From Haliclona indistincta (taxonomy: Eukaryota; Porifera; Demospongiae; Haplosclerida; Chalinidae), in the NCBI GenBank assembly GCA_964017065.1, contig OZ024784.1, positions 10,893,152 to 10,957,151 on the forward strand: a DNA stretch of 64,000 bases, written 5' to 3'. The notes under the pieces are model-generated. The model was not told where the DNA came from. It searched no databases and saw only the letters and a list, made by a program, of their open reading frames with translations. This document shows, piece after piece, positions 34,501 to 39,900 of the stretch (positions within the stretch are counted from its first letter, which is position 1; each line of letters begins with the position of its first letter). A program made the position numbers and the translations under genes.

Positions 34501-36699
34501 TGAGTAGCCGCCATCTTAATTCGAGGTCATCCCTACATATCATTGCCGATCGGCAATGATAATATAGCACAAGTGGATATGCAACGAGCGTGTATACGGG
34601 AAAATACACGGAAGCTGCTGAAGCAGTCACTACAGCGGTAGGCGAGGCTACTGCAGCGTGACCTGTGACATCTCGCGGGACATTAGGGCCTTTCACTAAG
34701 TTGACCCTTGGGCGCCAGCCCAAGGGTCAACTTAGTGAAATCATGTTCTTGGTGGAATTGTAGGACCCCAGATGTCTTGTAGACTGACTCCAATACTGTC
34801 CAGCGCAGCAAACTAGCGACAACTGGTTGCTCGATACAGTGCAATGGCTTGTTACAGTGGTTTTAATCCAAGGACAAGCTGTCCTTGCTTCTTTTAGACT
34901 AAACTAGTCGTACTGAACATGTCTGGAGCGTTTTTTGTTGGATGTTTGAAACTGAAGTTAATTGTTGTAACTAAATGGCTACATTTTAAGACGTCCTGTG
35001 TTGTATTGTTGCAGCTAGTGCCAGAATGCTACACTTTCTCCTAGGTGTAGACTGATGATATTATCCATAAGTTCTGCTCTTTGTACAACTAACTGGGGTG
35101 TTTAAAAATACACTGCGCTTCTGGGCAAGCCACAACACACAGTAAAGCACAGCAACACTTTCATCCTTCCTACCACAAGTTATTCACAATACTGAGATTT
35201 TTTTACTGTGCATAAACAATATGGTGCATTTGCTGGAATATCAAAGCATTAAGTAGTACAAACGCTGCGAGAAGCACTACTACTGTCTTGCACGGCTAGC
35301 TAGCTGAGTACATGCGCGCTCGCGCACCAATTCGTTCACGGAATTCCGTAGTTTAGATCCGTGTCATCCGCTGCAGTGACATCTTCACGCAATATAGTAG
35401 TATGTGGACACGTTGCATATCCACTTGTACTTTATGGTATAAAGTTGATAAAGCGTCTTCATCTGTATCTCTCCATTACAGTGAGGCCACTTGAAACTCC
35501 AAAAAGCCGTATTAAAAAGTTGGGCACTACCATTTTTGCACAACTACGTGGTTATTATTACTATGGAAGGGTGGCTAATAGTCTGCTTTATACAGCCATT
35601 AACTTACAAGCTGTGTCTGGCGTATCGTTTGTTCAGTGGAATCGCGGAAAGCAGAAACATACCGTGTCCAAGTGTGACGCTCAAGCACTTTACACCACAA
35701 CATACAGTTCCCAAGACCCCTTGTAGATAAGATCCCACCAATAAAGAACAAGTAGACATGTTGTTAACAAGGTTAACCCTACCCCAATGACGCATTTATG
35801 CGTCATAATTACCTACTCTAGACATCATATATAGTGTGAAAAGTGGTTTAATACTTTAATTGCGAAAGATGACTTTACCAGAAAAAAAACCACTGTATTT
35901 TTGTCGCACCCTCCCCACTAAAAACATGGAATGGGGAGAATTTTAAAGGGGGTGTCCCCTGTTAACCCGGGGTTCGAAAAGGCGGAGCCCCTCGACGGTT
36001 TCAGCATTTTTAGGGCTTCAGGATGTCTAGCAATGCATACTTTGGCATAGAATATGGTCTAAACTGTCCTGTTTGCTCAACACTTAAGTGGCTTCAGTTC
36101 GAAAGTGCGAGTGGCCAGCTAGGAGTTTAGTACATGGCCGACCGCCGTAAACTTTGATATGCCAGGTAAAAACAGTGCTAGTTTGGAACAGCTAGCGTAC
36201 AGCATGTTGTAGAAAATAGCAAGACAAACTGTCAGTTTAGAGCAAGTCAAATTTTCGTCGAAATAATTCAGTAACAAAAGGGTTAACAGAGACAAAGTCA
36301 GGTACTTTTGTAAGCCAAAAAGTTTGTCCATTACTCCTCTTCCACGGACGGTTATCACCCACTTTCATTGTGAGTAAATATGACACGCTGGCAGCCTGCC
36401 TGTCTAATGATGCACCCATAATGGTAGCTTCAATCAAGTTTTAAGTACTAACATATGGTGTTTGTGGCCTGTTATTTTTTTCTGCCCATCATGCATACCT
36501 TCAAATATTAACAAATAATAATATTTATTCCTATTCTTTTTGTGTTACAGGTCCATTTAGGTTTGTAGACAGTTATGGTGCACAAAATCTAGTAGACAAG
36601 ATCAATGAATTCCGTGAAGTGTATGGTGACCACTTTCAGGCAGCCCCCATGTTAGAAGACTATGCAAAGAGCAGTGGGAAAAAATTCTACCCAAAATAG
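7344..36699 (+). CDS. HADHA: HADHA, trifunctional protein alpha subunit (3' seven exons)
   Basis: HADHA is the mitochondrial trifunctional protein alpha chain: 2-enoyl-CoA hydratase plus long-chain 3-hydroxyacyl-CoA dehydrogenase of fatty-acid beta-oxidation, working with the thiolase subunit HADHB on the inner membrane. Seven exons are seen: 7344-7514, 9562-9649, 17092-17213, 25168-25363, 30511-30625, 30991-31136 and 36551-36699. All have GT-AG borders and they join in phase into 328 codons plus TAG. The first two finish the NAD-binding fold ([20 protein letters not shown]) and carry the dehydrogenase dyad: His in GMHYFSP and, 12 residues later, Glu in LLEII. Later exons carry [26 protein letters not shown] and [10 protein letters not shown] of the two C-terminal helical domains. 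The hydratase half and the transit peptide are upstream of the window. No frameshift or stop is seen. Introns are swollen by transposons. Confidence 0.95.
7641..7875. mobile_element. Short hAT-like MITE (CAGGGTTTCATA ends)
   Basis: The element begins CAGGGTTTCATA and ends TATGAAACCCTG. The interior carries the GGGG/CCCC-rich words (GCCCCCAGACCCCCTG) seen again near 21120-21175. The CAGGG start fits hAT-type non-autonomous elements. A clean 8-bp target duplication is not visible, so the class is tentative. Confidence 0.5.
8053..8370 (-). repeat. Coding-like dispersed repeat, copy 1
   Basis: The minus strand has a 72-codon open frame (8081-8299) with [23 protein letters not shown] and a tail SVFGHVQF. 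The DNA is similar to 27400-27735, and at protein level it matches the diverged copies at 17599-17841 and 34000-34452 (LG-LK-E, HF-NVFQ, RYY). The plus-strand left edge reads TGTAGGGATGAAC. I do not recognise the domain. Confidence 0.55.
8371..9561. other. HADHA: HADHA intron, no clear feature
   Basis: A-T rich intron sequence. The words TGTAGGGATG recur at about 8790 and 8993, in the same orientation as the edge at 8053. Nothing else is supported. Confidence 0.5.
9562..9649 (+). CDS. HADHA: HADHA exon (dehydrogenase catalytic His/Glu)
   Basis: This exon encodes [19 protein letters not shown] and ends in phase 1 (TCA G|GTTAGC). It holds the His and Glu of the 3-hydroxyacyl-CoA dehydrogenase dyad. 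Confidence 0.95.
10381..11913. mobile_element. TTAA element (GGTGGGACC ends) at palindrome centre
   Basis: It starts GGTGGGACCAGTGTGAA after TTAA 10377-10380 and ends TTCACACCGGTCCCACT before TTAA 11914-11917. It occupies the exact dyad centre of the 9695-13372 element. It contains the nested GGTCAAG-rich element. Confidence 0.75.
10716..11409. mobile_element. Element with GGTCAAG subterminal repeats and 5-bp duplication
   Basis: The terminal inverted repeats are over 50 bp and begin CAAGGGGTGGTCACTCC. Both subterminal regions are crowded with GGTCAA(G/C) words (10760-10860 and 11280-11365), as expected of repeated transposase-binding sites. The flanks share ACAAG (10711-10715 and 11410-11414); extending two bases gives ACAAGCA against ACAAGTA. 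No transposase ORF is evident. A 5-bp duplication would fit Transib-like insertion, but this is weak. Confidence 0.7.
11918..12075. mobile_element. Near-perfect hairpin MITE, TTAA flanked
   Basis: The arms are near-perfect inverted complements from CTAAGTTAGGTGACAATG to its complement, meeting at about 11998 in an A/T loop. TTAA at 11914-11917 is shared with the element to the left, and TTAA 12076-12079 lies at the right. It is an independent insertion directly against the GGTGGGACC element. Confidence 0.85.
12538..13091. mobile_element. hAT-like MITE (CAGGAGCGCATAATG ends)
   Basis: It begins CAGGAGCGCATAATGAGAG and ends with the inverted complement. The target sequence TGCATACC (12531-12538 and 13092-13099) is duplicated over 7-8 bp, the ambiguity being one shared C. 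The uninterrupted target is visible in the left arm of the host element near 9925. The arms are about 180 bp each. A diverged relative lies at about 55690-55745. Confidence 0.8.
13265..13350. repeat. Subterminal 22-bp tandem repeats
   Basis: A 22-bp unit containing ATGAGTCGCGAGGGACGAGG repeats about four times at the right end of the 9695-13372 element. The left end (9725-9790) carries about two to three diverged copies in inverted orientation. Such repeats are often transposase-binding arrays; that role is inferred. Confidence 0.8.
13377..14554. other. HADHA: HADHA intron, no clear feature
   Basis: No reliable coding exon, inverted repeat or tandem repeat was found here. An open frame at 13376-13639 lacks recognisable motifs and is probably chance. 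Confidence 0.5.
14559..15178. mobile_element. TTAA MITE, GGTGGCGG family
   Basis: It starts GGTGGCGGGTGCGTATGAAT after TTAA 14555-14558 and ends GCACCCGCCACC before TTAA 15179-15182. It shares the terminal octamer with the other family members, but the inner sequence differs. Confidence 0.85.
15468..15925 (+). mobile_element. Truncated element with CAAGGGCG end and ORF start
   Basis: The left end CAAGGGCGTATAGAGAG plus about 20 more bases is identical to both ends of the element at 51916-52520. An ATG near 15619 opens [13 protein letters not shown]...[19 protein letters not shown]. The [10 protein letters not shown] motif is also encoded on the minus strand inside 51916-52520. A frameshift near 15775 leads into a Pro/Ser-rich continuation ([20 protein letters not shown]). 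I infer the N-terminal part of an unidentified transposon protein. The right end is missing. Confidence 0.55.
15978..16021 (-). pseudogene. Short hAT transposase fragment
   Basis: About 45 bases (CATCAACAAGAAAGTCACTG onward) are nearly identical to 20706-20750, part of the hAT relic at 20410-21036. The fragment stops where the hairpin element at 16028 begins. Confidence 0.6.
16028..16241. mobile_element. Hairpin MITE flanked by AGTACT
   Basis: The arms are long inverted complements from CACCAAACGCTTCTTAAGG to the complementary end, with a short loop near 16135. AGTACT occurs directly on both sides (16022-16027 and 16242-16247), either a 6-bp duplication or part of the palindrome. Both strands read open across the arms only because of the symmetry. 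Confidence 0.7.
16633..16965. mobile_element. HADHA: AT-rich hairpin element in HADHA intron
   Basis: Near-perfect inverted arms (16633-16785 and 16813-16965) surround a short centre near 16799. It lies about 130 bp upstream of a HADHA exon, so it would form a long stem in the pre-mRNA. No duplication of the flanks could be fixed. Confidence 0.7.
17092..17213 (+). CDS. HADHA: HADHA exon
   Basis: This exon continues in phase from the preceding exon and encodes [19 protein letters not shown] then [18 protein letters not shown]. The acceptor is TATATAG and the donor is CAA|GTTAGT. Confidence 0.95.
17560..17850 (-). repeat. Coding-like dispersed repeat, copy 2
   Basis: The minus strand opens from 17841 for 80 codons with [52 protein letters not shown] and [10 protein letters not shown]. 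The DNA matches the plus-strand copy at 34000-34452, which preserves the same residues with a GAA-repeat frameshift. The conservation looks protein-level. I do not recognise the family. Confidence 0.6.
18023..18702. mobile_element. Long hairpin TTAA MITE, GGTGGCGG family
   Basis: It starts GGTGGCGGGTTACCGTTC after TTAA 18019-18022. The right end reads GGTAACCCGCCAC and then departs from the expected CTTAA, so the right TTAA is lost. The arms of about 330 bp are near-perfect and meet near 18395 (AAAAAAGGCCTCGTC). Confidence 0.85.
18745..20132 (-). pseudogene. ZBED/hAT transposase relic
   Basis: Read from 20132 downwards: an ATG, an early stop (codon 13), a BED zinc finger (CRAC...[12 protein letters not shown]), then [20 protein letters not shown], a stretch where TTDMWSS is expected but reads [20 protein letters not shown] with the second catalytic Asp, [17 protein letters not shown] and the TDMLSGE region. 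This is the order of ZBED1/ZBED4-like hAT transposases. Frameshifts (for example near 19610 and 19170) and the loss of the first catalytic Asp (Asp to Gly near 19580) mark it as dead. The end near 18745 lacks the usual C-terminal dimerisation motif. Confidence 0.85.
20410..21036 (-). pseudogene. Second hAT transposase relic, truncated
   Basis: From an ATG near 20877 the minus strand gives [17 protein letters not shown], a frameshift, then [31 protein letters not shown] and (frame-shifted) [21 protein letters not shown] with the first catalytic Asp. The BED finger and everything after this point are missing. The right edge carries a hAT-like end, CATCCCACCACTA, finishing at 21036. It is a separate copy from the relic at 18745-20132. 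Confidence 0.75.
21243..21701. mobile_element. Harbinger-like MITE (AGGCTCGTCCGCACTA), 3-bp duplication
   Basis: The ends AGGCTCGTCCGCACTA and its complement are flanked by TAG on both sides (21240-21242 and 21702-21704). The sequence is about 459 bp and highly similar to 60457-60914. A 3-bp T-A type duplication fits PIF/Harbinger elements. Confidence 0.85.
21751..22023. mobile_element. Imperfect hairpin MITE (GTATACTTGGTTT ends)
   Basis: The arms from GTATACTTGGTTTTTGTGAC to its complement meet near 21885. The centre has AATTTCGCG words on both arms. Target duplication is unclear; a TA site is possible. Confidence 0.65.
22098..22622 (+). mobile_element. 9-bp-duplication element, TAGCCTCGTCCCC ends
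   Basis: It begins TAGCCTCGTCCCCAGGCC and ends GGGGACGAGGCTA. The flanks are GTACGGTAT (22089-22097) and GTATGGTAT (22623-22631), a 9-bp duplication with one change. Inside are long inverted arms, a perfect short palindrome ATTCCCCAGAATCTGGGGAAT (22201-22221) and, on the + strand, an ATG (22361) opening [14 protein letters not shown]...RCCICQQRN, a possible Cys-rich N-terminus of a larger lost ORF. The 9-bp duplication fits Mutator-like insertion (inference). Confidence 0.8.
23240..23645. mobile_element. pogo/Tigger-like MITE, TA target
   Basis: The ends CAGTGGAACCTGTTTGTCC and GACAGGTTCCACTG are flanked by TA (23238-23239, 23646-23647). This terminal motif and TA duplication are typical of pogo/Tigger-type mariner relatives. 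No transposase is present. Confidence 0.8.
23749..24659. mobile_element. Giant hairpin element (AATTTTCGGAC ends)
   Basis: The arms of about 450 bp from AATTTTCGGACGGCATGTAT to the complement meet near 24205. Both strands carry the same 50-codon open frame ([14 protein letters not shown]...) simply because the arms mirror each other. TCGGAC words repeat along the arms (CATTATCGGACGAT-like). No clear target duplication. Confidence 0.8.
24691..25110. mobile_element. Partial Harbinger-like MITE
   Basis: The left end AGGCCTGTTCACACTTGAG resembles the AGGC...CACACT ends of the 3-bp-duplication elements nearby. The arms contain mirrored GCATTCGATGTGCATTGCA-like words, but a matching right end is not found just before the HADHA exon at 25168. 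Confidence 0.4.
25168..25363 (+). CDS. HADHA: HADHA exon
   Basis: This exon has 65 codons plus one base, beginning [11 protein letters not shown] and ending DMIDKGFL. The donor is G|GTGAGT. It matches the C-terminal dehydrogenase domain ([18 protein letters not shown]). Confidence 0.95.
25482..25869. mobile_element. Harbinger-like MITE (AGGCGTGTCCGCACTGG), TTA duplication
   Basis: It begins AGGCGTGTCCGCACTGGG and ends CCAGTGCGGACATGCCT with TTA on both sides (25479-25481 and 25870-25872). The interior is a GC-rich set of AACCCGGGTT words. It lies 118 bp downstream of a HADHA exon. Confidence 0.85.
25874..26054. mobile_element. Solo end of a GGTGGC TTAA element
   Basis: TTAA (25870-25873) followed by GGTGGCAGGTACAGG looks like a left end of the GGTGGCGG family, directly abutting the preceding MITE. 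No matching right end was found before the recombinase relic, so it is probably truncated. Confidence 0.4.
26055..27373 (+). pseudogene. Tyrosine recombinase relic (DIRS/Crypton-like)
   Basis: The plus strand in shifting frames gives an N-terminal SAM-like part ([43 protein letters not shown]) and a catalytic C-terminus: [20 protein letters not shown], then an open frame 27223-27373 with [20 protein letters not shown] and [12 protein letters not shown], where the Arg of S-L-R and the final Tyr sit at family positions; the expected His two residues before is Leu. Frameshifts and a 107-bp MITE (26959-27065) break it. The element type (retro or DNA) cannot be told from this piece. Confidence 0.75.
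26959..27065. mobile_element. piggyBac-like hairpin MITE in recombinase relic
   Basis: It has ends CCCATGGCA and TGCCATGGG flanked by TTAA (26955-26958, 27066-27069) and inner arms TACGCGATATAACC. TTAA followed by CCC is typical of piggyBac ends. It interrupts the recombinase reading frame, so it is the younger insertion. Confidence 0.8.
27400..27718 (-). repeat. Coding-like dispersed repeat, copy 3
   Basis: The DNA parallels 8053-8370. In one minus-strand frame the residues [18 protein letters not shown] and [10 protein letters not shown] align with [19 protein letters not shown] and [10 protein letters not shown] of copy 1. A frameshift separates the leading [10 protein letters not shown]. 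Confidence 0.55.
27719..28506 (-). pseudogene. BEL/Pao retrotransposon gag-protease relic
   Basis: From 28506 downwards: SSRLKAL, then a stop, [28 protein letters not shown], two knuckle-like Cys/His motifs ([27 protein letters not shown] followed by RCRKC), a frameshift near 27970, a Thr/Ser-rich linker, TAKAVIYNP and RLLLDGGSQ. The last is the retropepsin-like active-site region where D-S-G is expected; Gly replaces the Ser. This is the gag to protease order of BEL/Pao elements. Reverse transcriptase and LTRs are absent. Confidence 0.75.
28507..29850. other. HADHA: HADHA intron, no clear feature
   Basis: No supported gene or terminal repeat. Open frames at 28975-29172 and 29343-29537 lack recognisable motifs, splice context or repeats elsewhere in the window. 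Confidence 0.5.
29856..30380. mobile_element. Harbinger-like MITE (GGCCTCGGTCACACTACGAT), TAA duplication
   Basis: It begins GGCCTCGGTCACACTACGAT and ends with its complement; TAA flanks both sides (29853-29855 and 30381-30383). It lies 130 bp upstream of a HADHA exon. The 3-bp T-A-A duplication fits PIF/Harbinger. Confidence 0.85.
30511..30625 (+). CDS. HADHA: HADHA exon
   Basis: This exon encodes [13 protein letters not shown] and a more variable linker ending LPLKG. The phase at both borders agrees with neighbours. The linker is the least conserved part of the family. Confidence 0.93.
30991..31136 (+). CDS. HADHA: HADHA exon
   Basis: This exon encodes [19 protein letters not shown] and [17 protein letters not shown], signature segments of the C-terminal domain. 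The donor is G|GTAAGT. Confidence 0.95.
31488..32054. mobile_element. TTAA element related to the two-gene P-like element
   Basis: It starts CCCTTTAAGTCCCAATGACG after TTAA 31484-31487 and ends AATTAAAGGG before TTAA 32055-32058. The left half is similar to 55765-56070 and the right half to 63240-63464, the two flanks of the region with the P-like transposase. Near the end is a short hairpin AATGACGCCATTTGGCGTCAT. I infer an internally deleted copy of that larger element. Confidence 0.75.
32461..32730 (-). other. Hydrophobic open frame, unknown
   Basis: A minus-strand frame of 89 codons is strongly hydrophobic, with two candidate membrane spans ([19 protein letters not shown] and [13 protein letters not shown]). 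It lies in a HADHA intron between two repeat elements, with no partner exons recognised. It could be chance AT-rich reading or a stray exon. Confidence 0.2.
32758..33297. mobile_element. Hairpin element with minisatellite centre
   Basis: The arms (about 32758-32935 and 33132-33297) are near-perfect inverted complements and include a duplicated unit GGAACAAGATGGGATGATGC. The words GTGTAGGGATGA and GATGTAGGGATA lie in the arms. The loop is filled by tandem repeats (next entry). A target duplication is not evident. Confidence 0.8.
32956..33131. repeat. About 63-bp tandem repeat, three copies
   Basis: A unit containing CAATTACTTAATCGGACTG, TCCTCC and ACACAGATACCTCTAG repeats three times with a few changes, in the loop of the surrounding hairpin. 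Confidence 0.85.
34000..34540 (+). repeat. Coding-like dispersed repeat, copy 4
   Basis: The plus strand reads [20 protein letters not shown] from 33984, then [26 protein letters not shown], a GAA expansion that shifts the frame, and (from about 34188) [39 protein letters not shown], ending at a stop at 34450-34452. It is the longest of the four copies and aligns in protein with the minus-strand copy at 17599-17841. A GTAAGTG right after LRS could be a splice donor. The right edge carries TCATCCCTACA. Function unknown. Confidence 0.55.
34691..34740. repeat. Perfect 23-bp-stem hairpin
   Basis: TTTCACTAAGTTGACCCTTG and three further bases form a 23-bp stem with no mismatch around a 4-base loop (34714-34717). 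Its size resembles a minimal MITE or a microRNA-like stem. No expression evidence can be seen. Confidence 0.85.
35777..36282. mobile_element. TTAA element, second subtype
   Basis: It starts CCCTACCCCAATGACGC after TTAA 35773-35776 and ends AACAAAAGGG before TTAA 36283-36286. The interior is similar to 61930-62090 and 63160-63464, including GCATACTTTGGCATAGAATA and GTGCTAGTTTGGAACAG. A terminal hairpin AATGACGCATTTATGCGTCAT parallels the one in 31488-32054. Confidence 0.75.
36551..36699 (+). CDS. HADHA: HADHA last exon and stop
   Basis: This exon encodes [17 protein letters not shown] through KKFYPK and the TAG stop at 36697-36699. The acceptor is GTTACAG. The terminal KKFY motif is typical of animal HADHA. 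Confidence 0.95.
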
Positions 36700-36894
36700 A
36701 CAGTTTAAAGATTATACTGTACTACCTTGCTAGTTGCTATTATGCAGTTATTATCATTTGCATTTAGTAGAGAAAAAAGTGCCCAAACACGAAATTGGAG
36801 TTAGTTTCAAATTCTGTGCAAGTTGACATCTTTCAACATGAATTGTATACTTAATACAACCACAACAATGAATTAGAAAGTGGACCGAAGGTGA
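36700..36894. other. Convergent 3' intergenic gap, HADHA and CIAO2B
   Basis: Only 195 bp separate the HADHA stop from the CIAO2B stop on the other strand. Both 3' UTRs must lie here or overlap the neighbour. No canonical AATAAA is obvious. Confidence 0.8.
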
Positions 36895-36992
36895 TCAGTT
36901 TGAAAAGCTAAGACACTGATTGACAATATTAATGAGGTGACGGTTCTCCAATGCAGCTGCAACTCTTTCTTTGTCAGATAGTTGCTTGTTAA
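36895..36992 (-). CDS. CIAO2B: CIAO2B exon 4 and stop
   Basis: This exon encodes [19 protein letters not shown] and [10 protein letters not shown], then TGA. The acceptor is a T-rich TTTTTTAG. The [15 protein letters not shown] block is the family's C-terminal signature. Confidence 0.95.
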
Positions 36993-39900
36993 CTAAAAAA
37001 TTGAGTACAGAAAATTTTGCATTACATGGATATGTAGTTAGGATAGTACAGTAATTGCACTCATGGAAGTATACAACTGCATGTTAATACACTAATTAGC
37101 GACCACTTACTAGCATGTTCTGATACATGAGTACCGCTCTGAACTGTAACATCAACCTATATGTAGGTATAATTATGATAAAACAAAGATGCAGATGTCT
37201 TGGAACCCTCACTTGGTTATCATATAACTAGTACATTTATAAAATGCTGGGGGCGAGCCTGAGCTGATTTATGTCCTGGGCAATTCACGAACAATCCATT
37301 TTTCTACATTATGCACAACACTAAGCCCTCTGCTCTTGTATTACCGTTGTCGCTCCAGTCGTAGAGCTCTGTGATCAGGTGACTCTGCTGCTCGTTGTCG
37401 CTTCAAGGCAGTACTCTTATCTTGTAGAAGTCGATCCAGCTAGGCATCTCCAATGCGCTGTCTTGTTTTGAATGAATCGCGCCACGTGAGGAATACATCA
37501 TGGGGCGCGGTCAATGTGTACGAGCACGTGACTTCTCGGGAACATAGGGAGGACAAACGCACCACGCGGCCAGATACATATATACAAACATTCCCCGCAA
37601 CGTGGGACGCACATCACCATCAATGTGGGGCTCGCTCAGGCTCGCCCCAATTACATGTAGGAGGTTAAAACTAGACCTCCCAAGTTCCAACCTACGCAGC
37701 TGTGAGATTCCTTCTACTACAGGCATGTGAAACGAGCCAGCCAAGCTTGGAGTGGGTATATTCACACAGGAGCACACAAGCGAGTTACACAAAGGTGGAC
37801 ACCTCCATAATAATGGTTAAAATAATGGTGCTGATAAAAAGAACCGCTTGTGCAGTTTTTTTGGTTAGGTAAGCATGCTGTTTGACCTTCCAGGATATCA
37901 CCAATAAACTAATCGCAAGCTCTAGAAAGGAATGCGTGGGCATGACTCTGCACCCTTAAGTAATATTTGGACCACACTAGGCGGTGCATTACGCGATATA
38001 AAGCACGAGGGTGGGGTCAATAATGGTCTTGAACGCGTGATAATGCACTCGCCTTCGGCTCGTGCATTATCAACGCGTTCTCGACCGTTATTGACGACGC
38101 CCGAGTGCTTTATATCGCGTAATGCACCGCCTAGTGTGGTCTAAACGTTTTAGACCATACTGCGTGACTTTCGACCAATCTTTGTTTACTTTGTTTACCT
38201 AAAAGTGTGCACTAATAAAGTGCGTGTTAATAAAAGTGTGCATTAAGAACTTAATCGCACACCTAAGTGTGCATTAAGCTATTTAATGCACACTTTTTGA
38301 GCAATCTGATTGGTCGAAAGTCATGTGGTATGGTCTAATTGAATATAGTTGTCAAAATTATACCATAACCGGTGAATAATTCAATTGCCAAAACCATCGA
38401 TTTATTACACACGACAGGATGGGACACTGGCAAATTTTTGCGCATGATTAATGTGTGCACTCTTTATTGCGCTGACGTAATGCGATTTATACCATACTAA
38501 GTAAGACTATTCTGACCAATCAGATTGCGCTATTTGAGGGATATAACGGGTCATATTTCCCTCCGCGTCACGTGCCCAAGATCAGAACAGCCTTAGCATG
38601 GTACAAGTAAGTTATATCACATGTTGGCGGGACGTACGACCTGTTATATCCCTCGGGAAAGGGCTCTCGTGAAGTCTCGGAAGAGGGCACGCCGAGAAAG
38701 AGGGCTCGAGAAAGAGGCTAGTGCGTCTGAAGTAGCTGATCCCAAGTGTTTTAGCCTGACAGACTCTTGGTCACTAGCATTCATCATGTTCTCAAGAATC
38801 TCAGCATAGTATGTTAGTGTAGGTTATATCCCGCGTTAGCGGGATATATGACCCGTTATATCCCGCGGGAAAGGGCGCGCTCAAGTGAAGTCGAGGAAGC
38901 GCCGAGGGCGAAGCCCGAGGCGCTTCCGAGACTTCACGAGAGCCCTCTTCCGGCGTGCGGCACATCCTTCTGCTCTACATTTGTACTGTACTATAGATGC
39001 TATATATGATCAAAGGCTAGGGAGTTTATGCAGGGCCAAACCAACAGACTCGAAAGTACCTGAATGTTGTAGCACAGAGTATGATTCTACATCTCAAAAA
39101 ATGCAATTCATACATTGAAGCATTGCACTGATGCCTTTAGAGTGCCTGCAGATATTCCCTCACTATAAAAAAGCTCACAAACGCTCTTCTTTGTCTTCAT
39201 AACCCATAGAGGAATGTGATCTTTGCACCTGTAAAGCGTAACATAGAGTACGGGCGGGTTAAGGCAAGATCAAATGAGCAGATTTCACAAAACCCTCGGC
39301 GTGTTGCACATTGTAGAGTTAGCTCCTTAGCTACGGTTTGCAGAAGGAGCTTTGCAGCTAAAGCCAACCTGCTTGCTATTGAAATTGCATTGCTAACCAG
39401 AGTGCTGGCCACAAGGTGTGTCATGTGGGCGTGACCATGAAGACGTAGCTAGCCTCGCCTCCAGGCCACTCCCCCAATTATGATTATTGTTGATTATTAT
39501 TATTATGATATCTAGCCTGGAGGCGAGGCTAATGAAGACGTGAGTAGGTAGCCATTGATCTAGGCTTTGATTGGCTTTTTCTTGAGATGTCTACACACCC
39601 TCAGAGCTGTCCTGCAGTTTAGATGAATTCTACAATTACCTAAGTAGTCAACTATGGGCGCTTTTGTAGTCAAAGAGGTCATAGATGGCCGTCAAGGTTA
39701 GCCAACTATAACTCGAGAACGAAAGCACTTTAGCAAAATCCATTAGTCACATTGCAAGCCATTATCGTGCATATCATGCTCATAACCTTACCAGCGCGTA
39801 GAAGTGATCGCTGACCTCTGCAGCTCGATGGACAGAATGAATGAATGAACGAACGAATGAACAGATTTCACAAAACCCTCGGCGTGTTGCACATTGTAGA

